19,057 nt of DNA from UMGS172 sp045647525 (GCA_045647525.1 JAZRMK010000009.1:1-19057); one strand, 5' to 3'. Shown: positions 7,437 through 14,996, numbered from the stretch's first letter. Notes: a model not told the origin generated them from the sequence alone. Numbers and translations: made by a program.

Positions 7437-8837
7437 TCATTCATTATTTAAATTTTTCATAATTTCATCACGAAGTTGCACATTTTCAGTTTGCTTATCT
7501 ATACCCTCAGTGCTCTCCTTCTTAAATAAAATTCTGACAGTTGTCAAAATCAACTTAATATCCAGCAACAAGGAATAGTTCTCGATGTACATCAAATCCA
7601 TACGAAGTTTATCATACGGCGTTGTGTTGTACTTTCCGTACACCTGTGCGTAACCGGTAAGACCGCCCTTGACCTTCAATCTGAAATCGAACTCGGGAAT
7701 TGTCTTTTTATACTCTTCTATAAATTCAGGTCTTTCCGGTCTGGGTCCTACAATACTCATATCGCCCTTGATAACATTAAGAATCTGTGGTAGTTCATCG
7801 ATTCTTACAGCTCTTATAAATTTACCAACCTTTGTGATTCTCGGGTCATCTTCGGTGGCTAATTGAGGTGCAACAGATTCAGAATTGACCTTCATACTGC
7901 GAAATTTTAATATCATAAAGCGCTTACCATTTTTCGTCACACGCTCTTGCATATAAAAAACAGGTCCTTTATCTTCTAACTTGATAAAAAGCGCTACAAG
8001 CAAAAATAAAGGCAATAGAACAACAAATGCGGTCAACGAAACAGAGAGATCAATAAGACGCTTGAAAAATCGTTGAATAATGTTTAAACCTCTCGACCTT
8101 ACCATAAACAAAGGAGTGTCAAACAGGCTGACCTCTTTTGAACCTTTAAGCATAACGTCGGTCAGTTTTGGTGTTGCATAAACACGGATATTGTGCATAT
8201 AACAGAACTTTAAAAGGTCGTTTCTGTCTTCGGCATGAACATCACTTAGTATCAGTGCATCGTGTTTTAAAATCTCTTCACAGAGCTTGTCCACGCCCAA
8301 ATCAATTGATAAAAGTTTCTTAATGTTGTACTTATCTTTCCTTGTGTCCAGCTTGATTTTAAGATCAACCGCAACCTCACTTCCGTAAATCATTAACATA
8401 TTATGAGGTCGATATATTTTGTGATTTATATAAACAAAAATTAAAACGTAAATAAAAGAAATTATAATTTCCAAGCAAAAAAGCCAAAGAATCGGAACCA
8501 CGCTTATAATATGGTTCGCAATAAGACAAAGTTGAAAATATGTAATCGTGTTTGTTGCAAAAAGTCCAATTCCCTGCGCCATAATCAAATCAAAAACATT
8601 AAGGTCTCCATAGAGAAAACCGTCCATGCTTTTAATGAGTAAAAGTGCAAGTAGGCCATAAACACCCATCAAAACATATTTACCGTTATAATAATAATCC
8701 GGGAATATTCCATCAGAATATTGACTTCTCCAAACAAAGAAATAAATAAGAGAAAAGGAAACAACTGTGTGCAAGGTCTCAATGCCTCGCACAAGGCTTT
8801 TCGTATCCTCTTTTTTTATTGAACGCAAGAAATTCAA
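7437..8837 (-). CDS. Polyprenyl-phosphate sugar-1-phosphate transferase (exopolysaccharide initiating enzyme)
   Basis: Membrane enzyme that starts glycan repeat synthesis by moving a sugar-1-phosphate from a UDP-sugar to undecaprenyl phosphate (PNPT / WbaP-like family). 466 aa: four hydrophobic segments in the first ~137 residues, a soluble middle region (about 145-250), a membrane helix at 264-287, then the catalytic bacterial sugar transferase domain (about 256-446). Diagnostic blocks are KFRSMKVNSE, DPRITKVGKFIR, RIDELPQILNVIKGDMS, VGPRPERPEF and GGLTGYAQVYGKY. The start is TTG at 8837 behind AAGGAAG with about 7 nt spacing. It follows mntP by 12 nt. The sugar is unknown; candidates are galactose, glucose or an N-acetyl amino sugar. 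Confidence 0.92.
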   Translation of the reverse strand: MNFLRSIKKEDTKSLVRGIETLHTVVSFSLIYFFVWRSQYSDGIFPDYYYNGKYVLMGVYGLLALLLIKSMDGFLYGDLNVFDLIMAQGIGLFATNTITYFQLCLIANHIISVVPILWLFCLEIIISFIYVLIFVYINHKIYRPHNMLMIYGSEVAVDLKIKLDTRKDKYNIKKLLSIDLGVDKLCEEILKHDALILSDVHAEDRNDLLKFCYMHNIRVYATPKLTDVMLKGSKEVSLFDTPLFMVRSRGLNIIQRFFKRLIDLSVSLTAFVVLLPLFLLVALFIKLEDKGPVFYMQERVTKNGKRFMILKFRSMKVNSESVAPQLATEDDPRITKVGKFIRAVRIDELPQILNVIKGDMSIVGPRPERPEFIEEYKKTIPEFDFRLKVKGGLTGYAQVYGKYNTTPYDKLRMDLMYIENYSLLLDIKLILTTVRILFKKESTEGIDKQTENVQLRDEIMKNLNNE

Positions 8838-8849
8838 ACAAACACTTCC

Positions 8850-9419
8850 TTAAAGTTTTATAATTCCTAAACCTTCAAGCAACATTTTTAATCCCAAAAG
8901 AATTAAAATAGCACCGCCTAAAAACTCTGCTTTTGATTTGTATTTAGCACCAAAAATGTTACCGATTTTAGTACCAATCACCGATGTTACAAAAGTTATA
9001 ACACCGATTAAAACCACAGCAAATACAACCTTTAAGAACGGCAAAGAAATAAGGGTTACTCCTGCTGCCAAAGCATCAATACTTGTTGCAATAGCCATTA
9101 CGAGCATTGGCTTAAACGAAATTGAACCGCCAACGCCGTCCTCTTCATCACAGAAGGACTCTTTTAACATATTTGCACCTATAAGTGCCAACAACACAAA
9201 AGCTACCCAGTGATCAAATGCTTCAATATATTTACTGAAAAGTGAACCGATTAAATAACCAATAAATGGCATCAAGCCCTGAAAGAAACCGAACCAGCTG
9301 CCAACAATCGAGCATTTTTTGAAGTTCGCCTTTTCCATAGCAAGACCTTTACAAATCGCAACAGCAAAGGCGTCCATTGATAGACCGATACCTAATAAAA
9401 CAATATCTATAATTGTCAT
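8850..9419 (-). CDS. mntP: Manganese efflux pump MntP
   Basis: Six-helix inner-membrane exporter (MntP, formerly DUF204/YebN) that removes excess Mn2+. From the ATG at 9419 it has 189 aa, matching the family. Two internal repeats carry the key acidic motifs: GIGLSMDAFAVAICKG near 10-25 and ATSIDALAAG in the fourth helix region. The open frame extends to a TTG at 9437, but GGAGG sits 6 nt before the ATG at 9419, so I place the start there; this Shine-Dalgarno follows the stop of the upstream phosphatase gene directly. No yybP-ykoY manganese riboswitch precedes it, because it is embedded in the glycan operon with 14 nt to the gene before. Why a Mn exporter sits there is unclear. Confidence 0.93.
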   Translation of the reverse strand: MTIIDIVLLGIGLSMDAFAVAICKGLAMEKANFKKCSIVGSWFGFFQGLMPFIGYLIGSLFSKYIEAFDHWVAFVLLALIGANMLKESFCDEEDGVGGSISFKPMLVMAIATSIDALAAGVTLISLPFLKVVFAVVLIGVITFVTSVIGTKIGNIFGAKYKSKAEFLGGAILILLGLKMLLEGLGIIKL

Positions 9420-9433
9420 TATCTTCCTCCAAA

Positions 9434-10075
9434 TCAAACATTAGACGGCAGCTGAGACCGCATATCACCTAAAAAATCGTCATAACCGTAAACGATCATT
9501 TTAAACTCATCGTTATCATAGATCATTTCAGAAACAGATGAATTAGGACACCATTTTATGTCCTTCATCATTGTGGCATCAAACCCTTCACAGAAGCAAC
9601 GCAAAACTCTAATAGGTGTTGCATGGGTAAAAATCGCCACGGTTTTGCCATCATTCATTTTAGCGATTTTTTTAATTTCAGTAGTGATTCTATCGTAAAG
9701 TTGTTGGACCGACTCTCCACCGTCAATTTTTGCTTCACCAATGTTATTGCGCCAAACCGAATATGTAGTTGCATATTGTTGTGTTAAACAATCAAAAGTC
9801 TTGCCTTCCCATTCACCTGCATATATTTCACGCAGATTATAAGATTTATTTATTTCTTTGTTTAGTAATCTGCTTAACGGCTTCGCGGTGTTATACGCTC
9901 TAAGTAAATCGCTCGAATAAATAACATCTATTTGCCTATCGGACAAATATTGGCAGACACTTTTAGCCTGGCTATATCCGAGGTCAGACAAATCGAGATC
10001 CGTATGACCTAAAAACGTATTCGTAAGATTTCCTAAACTCTGTCCGTGACGGACGAGATAAAACTTACAACTCAA
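9434..10075 (-). CDS. Histidine phosphatase family protein (phosphoglycerate mutase-like)
   Basis: Cytoplasmic phosphatase or mutase of the branch-1 histidine phosphatase superfamily, 213 aa. The catalytic RHG is at 9-11 (YLVRHGQSLGN), with R59 (SSDLLRAYNTA), the acid/base E83 (REIYAGEWEG) and the second histidine H151 (FTHATPIRV). The set is complete, so it should be active. The substrate is not readable: it may be a sugar phosphate, alpha-ribazole phosphate (CobC) or another phosphoester; no cobalamin genes are nearby, so a role in the surrounding operon or general metabolism is as likely. The start is TTG at 10075 behind AGGTGATT. It lies 12 nt after the oxidoreductase stop. Confidence 0.9.
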   Translation of the reverse strand: MSCKFYLVRHGQSLGNLTNTFLGHTDLDLSDLGYSQAKSVCQYLSDRQIDVIYSSDLLRAYNTAKPLSRLLNKEINKSYNLREIYAGEWEGKTFDCLTQQYATTYSVWRNNIGEAKIDGGESVQQLYDRITTEIKKIAKMNDGKTVAIFTHATPIRVLRCFCEGFDATMMKDIKWCPNSSVSEMIYDNDEFKMIVYGYDDFLGDMRSQLPSNV

Positions 10076-10087
10076 AAAATCACCTAT

Positions 10088-11320
10088 TCAAAATATATCT
10101 TCTATATGCAATTTAACACCATTGTTTTTTAGAATTTCTTGCAATTCTTTTACTTTCAGTGCCGAAAAATCATCAGTCATGGCTGCCGCAACACCGGCTG
10201 CCTCACCCGTCACAGCACAGCACGGAATCGTTCTCATAATGTCCCACATACTGTCGGTGACAGACGTGCATCTACCTGCGATAATAAGATTTTTAATTTT
10301 ACTCGAATATAGTGTCGAAAAAGGCACCTCATAAATTGGACCTCTTTTGCGCCAATCGGAAACCATACCTATCGAATCATCAAAATGTTTGTGTTTTTCA
10401 TTGTAATCAAGAGTGTATTCGCCGACAATTTTTCTGGACATTCTGATTTCAGGTAAAGTAGGAATTGTAACCGGCATTACAGTTTTGTCTGATTTACGGC
10501 GGTTTAAAACATCATTAAGTATGGACGCGTGTGACATAAATGTAAAATCGCTTAAATCCTCTTTCGAAAGACCGCTGAATCTTCGGTTATTTAAAAGTTT
10601 GACTTTGTTTTCGTCAGTCTTTAACTCATCGGGAATATCCGCAAAGCCCAAAGTATTAAGCGCATATCCATATTTTCCAATAAAATAGTACCACGATGCT
10701 AACGTGTTGCCCTGCTTGAAATTCTCTGTTTCCAAACCTGCAAAGAAAGCAACATCACAATCCCCTGTTGCATCAACAACAGATTTTACCGCAATAGCTT
10801 CCCGTCCCGATTTACTTTCGATGACAACCGTTTCAATTTTATAATCGATTTTTGTCACAGCAACAGCGTATGTACCGTAATGAATCTTAACATTGTTATT
10901 TATAAGCAACTGTTCCGCTAAAATTGCAAACAGTTGAGGGTTATATTGGACCTCAAAACGTTTATCGTTTTCAGTTCTTTTACTTACGTCATCACTGTCA
11001 AGCCAATTATCAGGATAAAAAACAGGTGTTCCACCATCACAAATATTGTTTTCAAAGCCTAAACTTATAGAAAGCTTAAACAATTCTTCGGCAATACCAA
11101 AAGACACCTGATGGCCAACACCGTCACACAACGGTAAGTATACAGCAATAAGACCTGCCGTACCAAGACCACCGAGCATATATGTTTTTTCGAGTAAAGT
11201 CACCTTTTTGCCTTGTCTTGCTGCCGCCAATGCCGCAGAAATACCGGCAAAACCACCACCGCAGACAAGCACATCGCAAGATTCGGTGATTTCAGTTGAT
11301 ATATTTTCGTTTATTATCAT
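10088..11320 (-). CDS. FAD-dependent oxidoreductase (FAD_oxidored family)
   Basis: Flavoprotein of 410 aa. The dinucleotide-binding fold is at 16-45: VLVCGGGFAGISAA with glycines 21, 23 and 26, ending at E44 (TLLEK). Then comes GGLGTAGL, a block typical of the FAD_oxidored group (PF12831-type). VVDATGDCDVA near the middle and IIAGRCTSVTDSMWDIMRT with CAVTGEAAGVAAAM at the C-terminus are further family blocks. The substrate is unknown. ATG at 11320 with GGGAG about 6 nt upstream. It lies between the LCP gene and the phosphatase inside the glycan operon; whether it modifies a sugar, lipid or something unrelated cannot be told. Confidence 0.88.
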   Translation of the reverse strand: MIINENISTEITESCDVLVCGGGFAGISAALAAARQGKKVTLLEKTYMLGGLGTAGLIAVYLPLCDGVGHQVSFGIAEELFKLSISLGFENNICDGGTPVFYPDNWLDSDDVSKRTENDKRFEVQYNPQLFAILAEQLLINNNVKIHYGTYAVAVTKIDYKIETVVIESKSGREAIAVKSVVDATGDCDVAFFAGLETENFKQGNTLASWYYFIGKYGYALNTLGFADIPDELKTDENKVKLLNNRRFSGLSKEDLSDFTFMSHASILNDVLNRRKSDKTVMPVTIPTLPEIRMSRKIVGEYTLDYNEKHKHFDDSIGMVSDWRKRGPIYEVPFSTLYSSKIKNLIIAGRCTSVTDSMWDIMRTIPCCAVTGEAAGVAAAMTDDFSALKVKELQEILKNNGVKLHIEDIF

Positions 11321-11355
11321 TTTATGCTCCCAAAAATCAACAGTTAAAACCGAAA

Positions 11356-12819
11356 TCAGTTGCTCAATCGCTCACCGTTAATAACAGCCTGCATCTTTTG
11401 CTTGGCAATTTCAATGGTGTCTTCATTCGGAATAAGAACCCAAGCTTTTGCACTTAAAGAATAAGGTATCTTATAGGTAGCAACACCCGTTACACTGTAT
11501 GTTGTAATATTCCATGCAGGCATTGAATTCAACTGATTTCTCACAAGACCTGCAATGGTTTCGTATGACATACTGCACTGGAAACTTCCCTCAACAGATT
11601 CCATAAGCGGAGTGAAATTTTCAAGTAAAGCAGGCGTGGTTGAAAGTTTCTGTAAAACAGCACGTATTACTTCCATCTGGTGCTTTGCGCGCTCACTGTC
11701 TCCGCCTCCAACGGTATGTTTTCTCTCCCTTGCAAACCAAAGAGCTTGCTGACCGTTAAGGTGATTATAGCCTTTTGAATATTTTACGCCACCATACGAA
11801 TAAAAAGTATAGTCAGAATAAACATCAACTCCGCCTATTGCATCGATTATATTGCAAAAGCCTGTAAAATTGACTCTAAAATAATAATCTATTTCAATAT
11901 CATACAACATTTCTAAGGTTTCGATGCTGACATTGACACCGTATATGCCGGCATGTGTCAGCTTATCGGGTTGACCGTTGGATATTGACAGAGGTACATA
12001 GTAATCGCGAGGAGTTGTCAGAAGAAAAATTTCGTGAGTTTTGGTGTTCACGGTTGCAATAATGTTTACATCACTGCGGCTTCTGACGTTAAGACTTGAA
12101 CGTCTGCTGTCAATACCGCTAATATACATAACAAAGACTCCGTCCTTAATGCCTTCTACCTCTTCATCTTTTACAGTGTTGTCAACAATTGGAATTTCAA
12201 TAACTTTTACGCTTATTTCGCGTAAGCGCTCTATAATATTTTCATAGCCTTCAATTTCAGTTAAAATACTCAATAATTCCGAATTGATGACCATAACCTT
12301 TTTATCGCCGTTTAATACTGCGTTAGCCAATTCAACTAGAGTGTCGTATTCTTGAAGTTTTACGGTTTTACCTAATTCACTGTTGATCTCTTTGAGAATG
12401 ATATCGGTGTTTTTTCTGTCAAGAGTTTTCAAGATGCAAAAAGTATAATCCTTCGTATCTTTTAAGGACTTTGCACTGTCTTCGTTTTTAACATAAACCG
12501 ATAAACTGACCGTTTCAACGTTATTGGATGTAACGCTTTTAATCGTTGTTGTTATCTTCTGCAATACAACGAATCCAAGCACCATTACGGCGACGGTTAC
12601 TGCCGTTAAAACACAGCCAAGTATGAACATTACTTTCTTTTTAACATTTCTTGTGAGCAATAAAATACTGCCGCAAATAAACAAAAAAACACTGCACGCC
12701 AACAGAATATATTTTATTGGAAAAAGGTAAGTAAAATTTAAATATAAAACAAATAAAACGCTCAAAACAAACAAAGCCGAAGTTATAAAAACACCCGGTA
12801 ACAAACAACGTTTATTCAT
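11356..12819 (-). CDS. LytR-CpsA-Psr (LCP) family glycopolymer ligase, CpsA/Wzg-like
   Basis: Membrane-anchored extracellular enzyme that transfers a completed, polyprenyl-linked glycopolymer to peptidoglycan. From ATG 12819 it has 487 aa. Three hydrophobic helices (about 6-28, 35-56 and 62-86) precede an extracytoplasmic accessory domain (about 105-215), an arrangement like streptococcal CpsA. The LCP domain starts near 228 (VFVMYISGIDSR) and has R247/D250, TPRDYYV (R271, D272), GGVDVYSDYTF, ARERKHTVGGGDSERAKHQ (R364, R366, D374, R377) that bind pyrophosphate, metal and lipid. An in-frame GTG at 12846 is possible, but AGAGG lies 6 nt before the ATG, which I prefer. First gene of the operon, so attachment and synthesis of the glycan are co-expressed. 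Confidence 0.92.
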   Translation of the reverse strand: MNKRCLLPGVFITSALFVLSVLFVLYLNFTYLFPIKYILLACSVFLFICGSILLLTRNVKKKVMFILGCVLTAVTVAVMVLGFVVLQKITTTIKSVTSNNVETVSLSVYVKNEDSAKSLKDTKDYTFCILKTLDRKNTDIILKEINSELGKTVKLQEYDTLVELANAVLNGDKKVMVINSELLSILTEIEGYENIIERLREISVKVIEIPIVDNTVKDEEVEGIKDGVFVMYISGIDSRRSSLNVRSRSDVNIIATVNTKTHEIFLLTTPRDYYVPLSISNGQPDKLTHAGIYGVNVSIETLEMLYDIEIDYYFRVNFTGFCNIIDAIGGVDVYSDYTFYSYGGVKYSKGYNHLNGQQALWFARERKHTVGGGDSERAKHQMEVIRAVLQKLSTTPALLENFTPLMESVEGSFQCSMSYETIAGLVRNQLNSMPAWNITTYSVTGVATYKIPYSLSAKAWVLIPNEDTIEIAKQKMQAVINGERLSN

Positions 12820-12859
12820 ACAAAACCTCTTTTCATAAATCGACACTATTCAATTAAAT

Positions 12860-12888
12860 ATTATAGCACATAAGTATATTAAAGGCAA
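12860..12888 (-). promoter_or_regulatory. Probable sigma-A promoter of the seven-gene glycan operon
   Basis: Minus strand TTGCCT (12883-12888), 17-nt spacer, perfect TATAAT (12860-12865), about 40 nt before the LCP start. No other good promoter or terminator was seen down to glf, and the gaps between genes are at most 35 nt, which supports one transcript from here to 5491. Confidence 0.65.
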
Positions 12889-12922
12889 GTAATTTGACGA
12901 CAAAGAAATAATTAGATAAAAC

Positions 12923-12953
12923 AAAAAGCACATCCATAATGAATGTGCTTTTT
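12923..12953 (-). terminator. Intrinsic terminator of the purine permease gene
   Basis: Stem AAAAAGCACAT (12923-12933) / ATGTGCTTTTT (12943-12953) with a 9-nt loop, 26 nt after the permease stop on the minus strand. The A-run at its left end gives the U-tract for minus-strand transcripts. Confidence 0.85.
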
Positions 12954-12978
12954 TTAAAATGTTTAATGTTTTATACGA

Positions 12979-14379
12979 TTAAATTGCACCGAAAACAAAT
13001 TTGCCAACGAACAATAATGCAATAATAGTGACAGCAATATCCTTCTTAGAGAATTTGCCGGTGAGCAAAGTGATAAGTACGTACGAAATTGCACCGATAC
13101 CGATACCGTTTGCAATTGAATAAGTAAGCGGCATCATAACAAGGGTCAAGAACGCGGGAACTGCACTTCTCATATCTTCCATATCAACCTTAGAGAAGTT
13201 TTTAAGCATCAAGACACCAACATAGATAAGTGCAGGTGCAGTGGCAGCTGCAGGAACAATGCTTGCAACAGGTGACAAGAAAAGGCAAATTGCGAAGCAA
13301 ATTGAGGTCACTAAGCTTGTAAGACCTGTTCTACCGCCGGCTGCAACGCCTGATGCACATTCAACGAAGGTTGTAACGGTAGAAGTACCGCAAACCGCGC
13401 CGGAAACAGTGGCAATGGAATCGCAAGCCATAGATTTATCAATATCAACCGGATCGCCGTTTTCGTCAAGCATATTAGCTTCTGAAGCAGTACCATAAAG
13501 AGTGCCGATGGTATCAAACATATCGACCAAACAGAAGGTTACGATAAGCATAATAACAGAGAAAATGCTGCCGATCATCTCGCCGGAGAAAGCGTTTTTC
13601 CAAGAATCAACCTTAAAAACACCGGTTATACCAATTTTTGCAAAATCCTTGAAAGGTTCTGCAACAGAACTGATGTCAAAGCTCGGAACTTCCCAGATAG
13701 CGAGATAATAAATAACAGATGTAGCAAGGATACCGATAAGGACAGCACCCTTAACATTAAGTTTGGCAAGAACGGCAATAATAATAAAACCTACAAGTGC
13801 AATAATAGCAGGTGCAATAGCTTCCCATTTAGCGCCGTTGATCTTTACAAACTGAACCAATGTATATTGATTAGCCTGAATGATACCGACATTCTGGAAG
13901 CCGATGAAAGCAATAAAGAGACCGATACCGGCAGGAATCGACTTCTTAATACAGTCAGGCATTGCCTTTGCGATATAACTACGTGCACCGGTAACAGACA
14001 AAAGCAAGAAAATAATACCAGAAATAAGTATTATAACAAGGCCAGCCTGATAACCTTTGATTACATCGCCACCCGATATAATTTGCGGAAGAACGAAAGA
14101 TGTAAAGAAGAATGAGTTGAGACCCATTCCGCAAGCTTGAGCAAACGGTAATTTAGCATAGAATGCATAAAGCAAAGTACCGATTACCGAAGCGATGATG
14201 GAAGCGATGTAAACCGCATTCCAAATTGCAGGAACACCGGGAACATCAAAACTGAAACCAACAATCTGGTTCGGGTTTACAATGATGATATAAGCCATTG
14301 CAAAGAATGTTGTAAGACCCGCAATAATCTCAGTTTTGACTGTTGAACCGCGTTCGGAAATTTTAAAGAACTTGTCCAT
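12979..14379 (-). CDS. NCS2 family purine permease (AzgA/PbuG-like guanine/hypoxanthine/adenine transporter)
   Basis: Proton-coupled nucleobase importer of 466 aa with about a dozen hydrophobic segments, belonging to the AzgA-like branch of NCS2. Typical blocks are the N-terminal TEIIAGLTTFFAMAYIIIVN, ACGMGLNSFFF, LVDMFDTIGTLYG, and CGTSTVTTFVECASGVAAGGRTGL in part (the SGVAAGGRTGL stretch near the eighth helix). The family commonly has APGMGLNA where this protein has QACGMGLNS. The exact base (hypoxanthine, guanine, adenine or xanthine) cannot be assigned by eye. ATG at 14379 follows GGAGAGG. It is monocistronic, with its own promoter and terminator. No purine riboswitch fits in the short leader of about 25 nt. 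Confidence 0.92.
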   Translation of the reverse strand: MDKFFKISERGSTVKTEIIAGLTTFFAMAYIIIVNPNQIVGFSFDVPGVPAIWNAVYIASIIASVIGTLLYAFYAKLPFAQACGMGLNSFFFTSFVLPQIISGGDVIKGYQAGLVIILISGIIFLLLSVTGARSYIAKAMPDCIKKSIPAGIGLFIAFIGFQNVGIIQANQYTLVQFVKINGAKWEAIAPAIIALVGFIIIAVLAKLNVKGAVLIGILATSVIYYLAIWEVPSFDISSVAEPFKDFAKIGITGVFKVDSWKNAFSGEMIGSIFSVIMLIVTFCLVDMFDTIGTLYGTASEANMLDENGDPVDIDKSMACDSIATVSGAVCGTSTVTTFVECASGVAAGGRTGLTSLVTSICFAICLFLSPVASIVPAAATAPALIYVGVLMLKNFSKVDMEDMRSAVPAFLTLVMMPLTYSIANGIGIGAISYVLITLLTGKFSKKDIAVTIIALLFVGKFVFGAI

Positions 14380-14409
14380 AAAAACCTCTCCTTTTTAAAT
14401 TTTAAGTAA

Positions 14410-14454
14410 ATTATACCATATTTTGTGTTTTTTTCAAGTGTTTTGACACAAAAT
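14410..14454 (-). promoter_or_regulatory. Probable promoter of the purine permease with an overlapping inverted repeat
   Basis: Minus strand TTGAAA (14432-14437), 16-nt spacer, perfect TATAAT (14410-14415), about 30 nt before the ATG. Inverted repeat arms ATTTTGTGT (14420-14428) and ACACAAAAT (14446-14454) bracket the -35 region, 17 bp apart, and could bind a repressor; a smaller repeat GACA/TGTC lies at 14445-14457. The promoter is likely; the operator role is a guess. Confidence 0.5.
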
Positions 14455-14549
14455 GTCGGATTTTGTTCAATTTCAACAGAATATAAACAGTAAGTTGGAC
14501 GAAATCACACAAAAAATTTTTAGTCAATATTGAGGCACAAATTATACAA

Positions 14550-14611
14550 ACAAATTAAAATAACGACCCACCCTAATGGATGAGTCGTTATTTTGGCTGA
14601 GGAATAGGGAT
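14550..14611. repeat. 62-bp direct repeat, copy 1: duplicated tRNA-Gln 3' end plus terminator
   Basis: Identical over 62 bp to 14750-14811, an offset of exactly 200 bp. It contains the last 18 nt of tRNA-Gln (including encoded CCA) followed by the terminator hairpin and its tail, but no other part of a tRNA. It is therefore a detached fragment lying beyond the hairpin-rich element. Confidence 0.95.
14557..14594 (-). terminator. Duplicated terminator hairpin (copy 1)
   Basis: Same hairpin as at 14757-14794: 17 paired positions with two G-U wobbles on the minus strand, loop ATTA, and a T-rich tail. As the second of two in series it gives a back-up stop after the hairpin-rich element and before the permease promoter. 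Confidence 0.8.
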
Positions 14612-14749
14612 ACTCTGCGTCGGCGTGATTTTGACCGCTCCGAGCGGTGTCCAAAATCATTCGCCTTACTCGAGACTTTGGCAGTCTCAAAGTCTGTCGC
14701 GACTTTGAGACTGCGTCGACGAACACCCGTTGGGGTTCTCAACCGACCT
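14612..14749. repeat. 138-bp hairpin-rich, relatively GC-rich noncoding element between two copies of the tRNA-Gln 3' end
   Basis: About 55% G+C in a clearly AT-rich neighbourhood. Three strong fold-backs were read directly. The first (14622-14665) has GGCG, TGATTTTG and ACCGCT paired to AGCGGT, CAAAATCA and CGCC, with a 3-nt loop and 3- and 2-nt bulges. The second (14681-14714) is a perfect 14-bp stem GCAGTCTCAAAGTC / GACTTTGAGACTGC with a 6-nt loop. The third (14721-14738) pairs GAAC/GTTC and CCC/GGG. An alternative 6-bp hairpin GAGACT/AGTCTC (14672-14688) excludes the second. CTGCGTCG is seen near its left end and again at 14711-14718 as part of a short repeat. The small open frames across it on both strands have no start signals or conserved features and look spurious. 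It could be a dispersed intergenic repeat, a small nonautonomous mobile element or a structured RNA. Confidence 0.7.
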
Positions 14750-14811
14750 ACAAATTAAAATAACGACCCACCCTAATGGATGAGTCGTTATTTTGGCTGA
14801 GGAATAGGGAT
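14750..14811. repeat. 62-bp direct repeat, copy 2: 3' end of the intact tRNA-Gln plus its terminator
   Basis: Matches 14550-14611 exactly. Positions 14794-14811 are the 3' end of the functional tRNA, and the rest is the terminator. This is the arrangement expected of an attachment-site-like duplication or of a 200-bp tandem duplication with most of one unit diverged. Confidence 0.95.
14757..14794 (-). terminator. Intrinsic terminator of tRNA-Gln (copy 2)
   Basis: On the minus strand AAAATAACGAC-T-CATCC pairs with GGGTG-G-GTCGTTATTTT around an ATTA loop (17 positions, two G-U), followed by a T-rich tail. The stem begins at the last base of the encoded CCA, so terminator and tRNA end are fused. 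Confidence 0.85.
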
Positions 14812-14867
14812 TCGAACCCCAACAAACAGAGTCAGAGTCTGTCGTGCTACCGTTACACTATTCCTCA
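14794..14867 (-). tRNA. tRNA-Gln (anticodon CUG)
   Basis: A 74-nt cloverleaf with encoded CCA, decoding CAG. Acceptor TGAGGAA pairs with TTCCTCA; discriminator G as in other bacterial tRNA-Gln; D stem GTGT/GCAC with loop AACGGTA; anticodon stem ACAGA/TCTGT with loop CTCTGAC, so the anticodon is CTG; T arm TGGGG-TTCGAAT-CCCTA. It is single, with its own promoter and terminator. Confidence 0.93.
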
Positions 14868-14882
14868 AAGTCAACATAAGTT

Positions 14883-14910
14883 ATTATATCCCAAAATTTT
14901 CAAATGTCAA
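14883..14910 (-). promoter_or_regulatory. Promoter of tRNA-Gln
   Basis: Minus strand with both boxes perfect: TTGACA (14905-14910), 16-nt spacer, TATAAT (14883-14888). Transcription should start about 9 nt before the mature tRNA 5' end. Confidence 0.85.
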
Positions 14911-14996
14911 GGATTATTTTGACTTTTTTCTAATATTTTTAAATGACATTTTCATAAATTCAAGTTTAATAAAAAATTGTAGCATTATTACAAAGT

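Noticed and set aside
14380..14520. Purine riboswitch upstream of the NCS2 permease
   Set aside because: The promoter -10 is only about 30 nt from the ATG, so no aptamer fits in the transcript, and the conserved purine aptamer core was not seen.
14520..14758. Short overlapping frames on both strands across the tRNA-flanking element
   Set aside because: They run through tRNA sequence, terminator hairpins and inverted repeats, are Arg/Ser-rich, and lack ribosome binding sites.
14550..14811. Two-unit CRISPR-like or integrated prophage
   Set aside because: Only two repeats with one 138-bp structured spacer, no cas or integrase gene, and the repeat is a tRNA end plus terminator.
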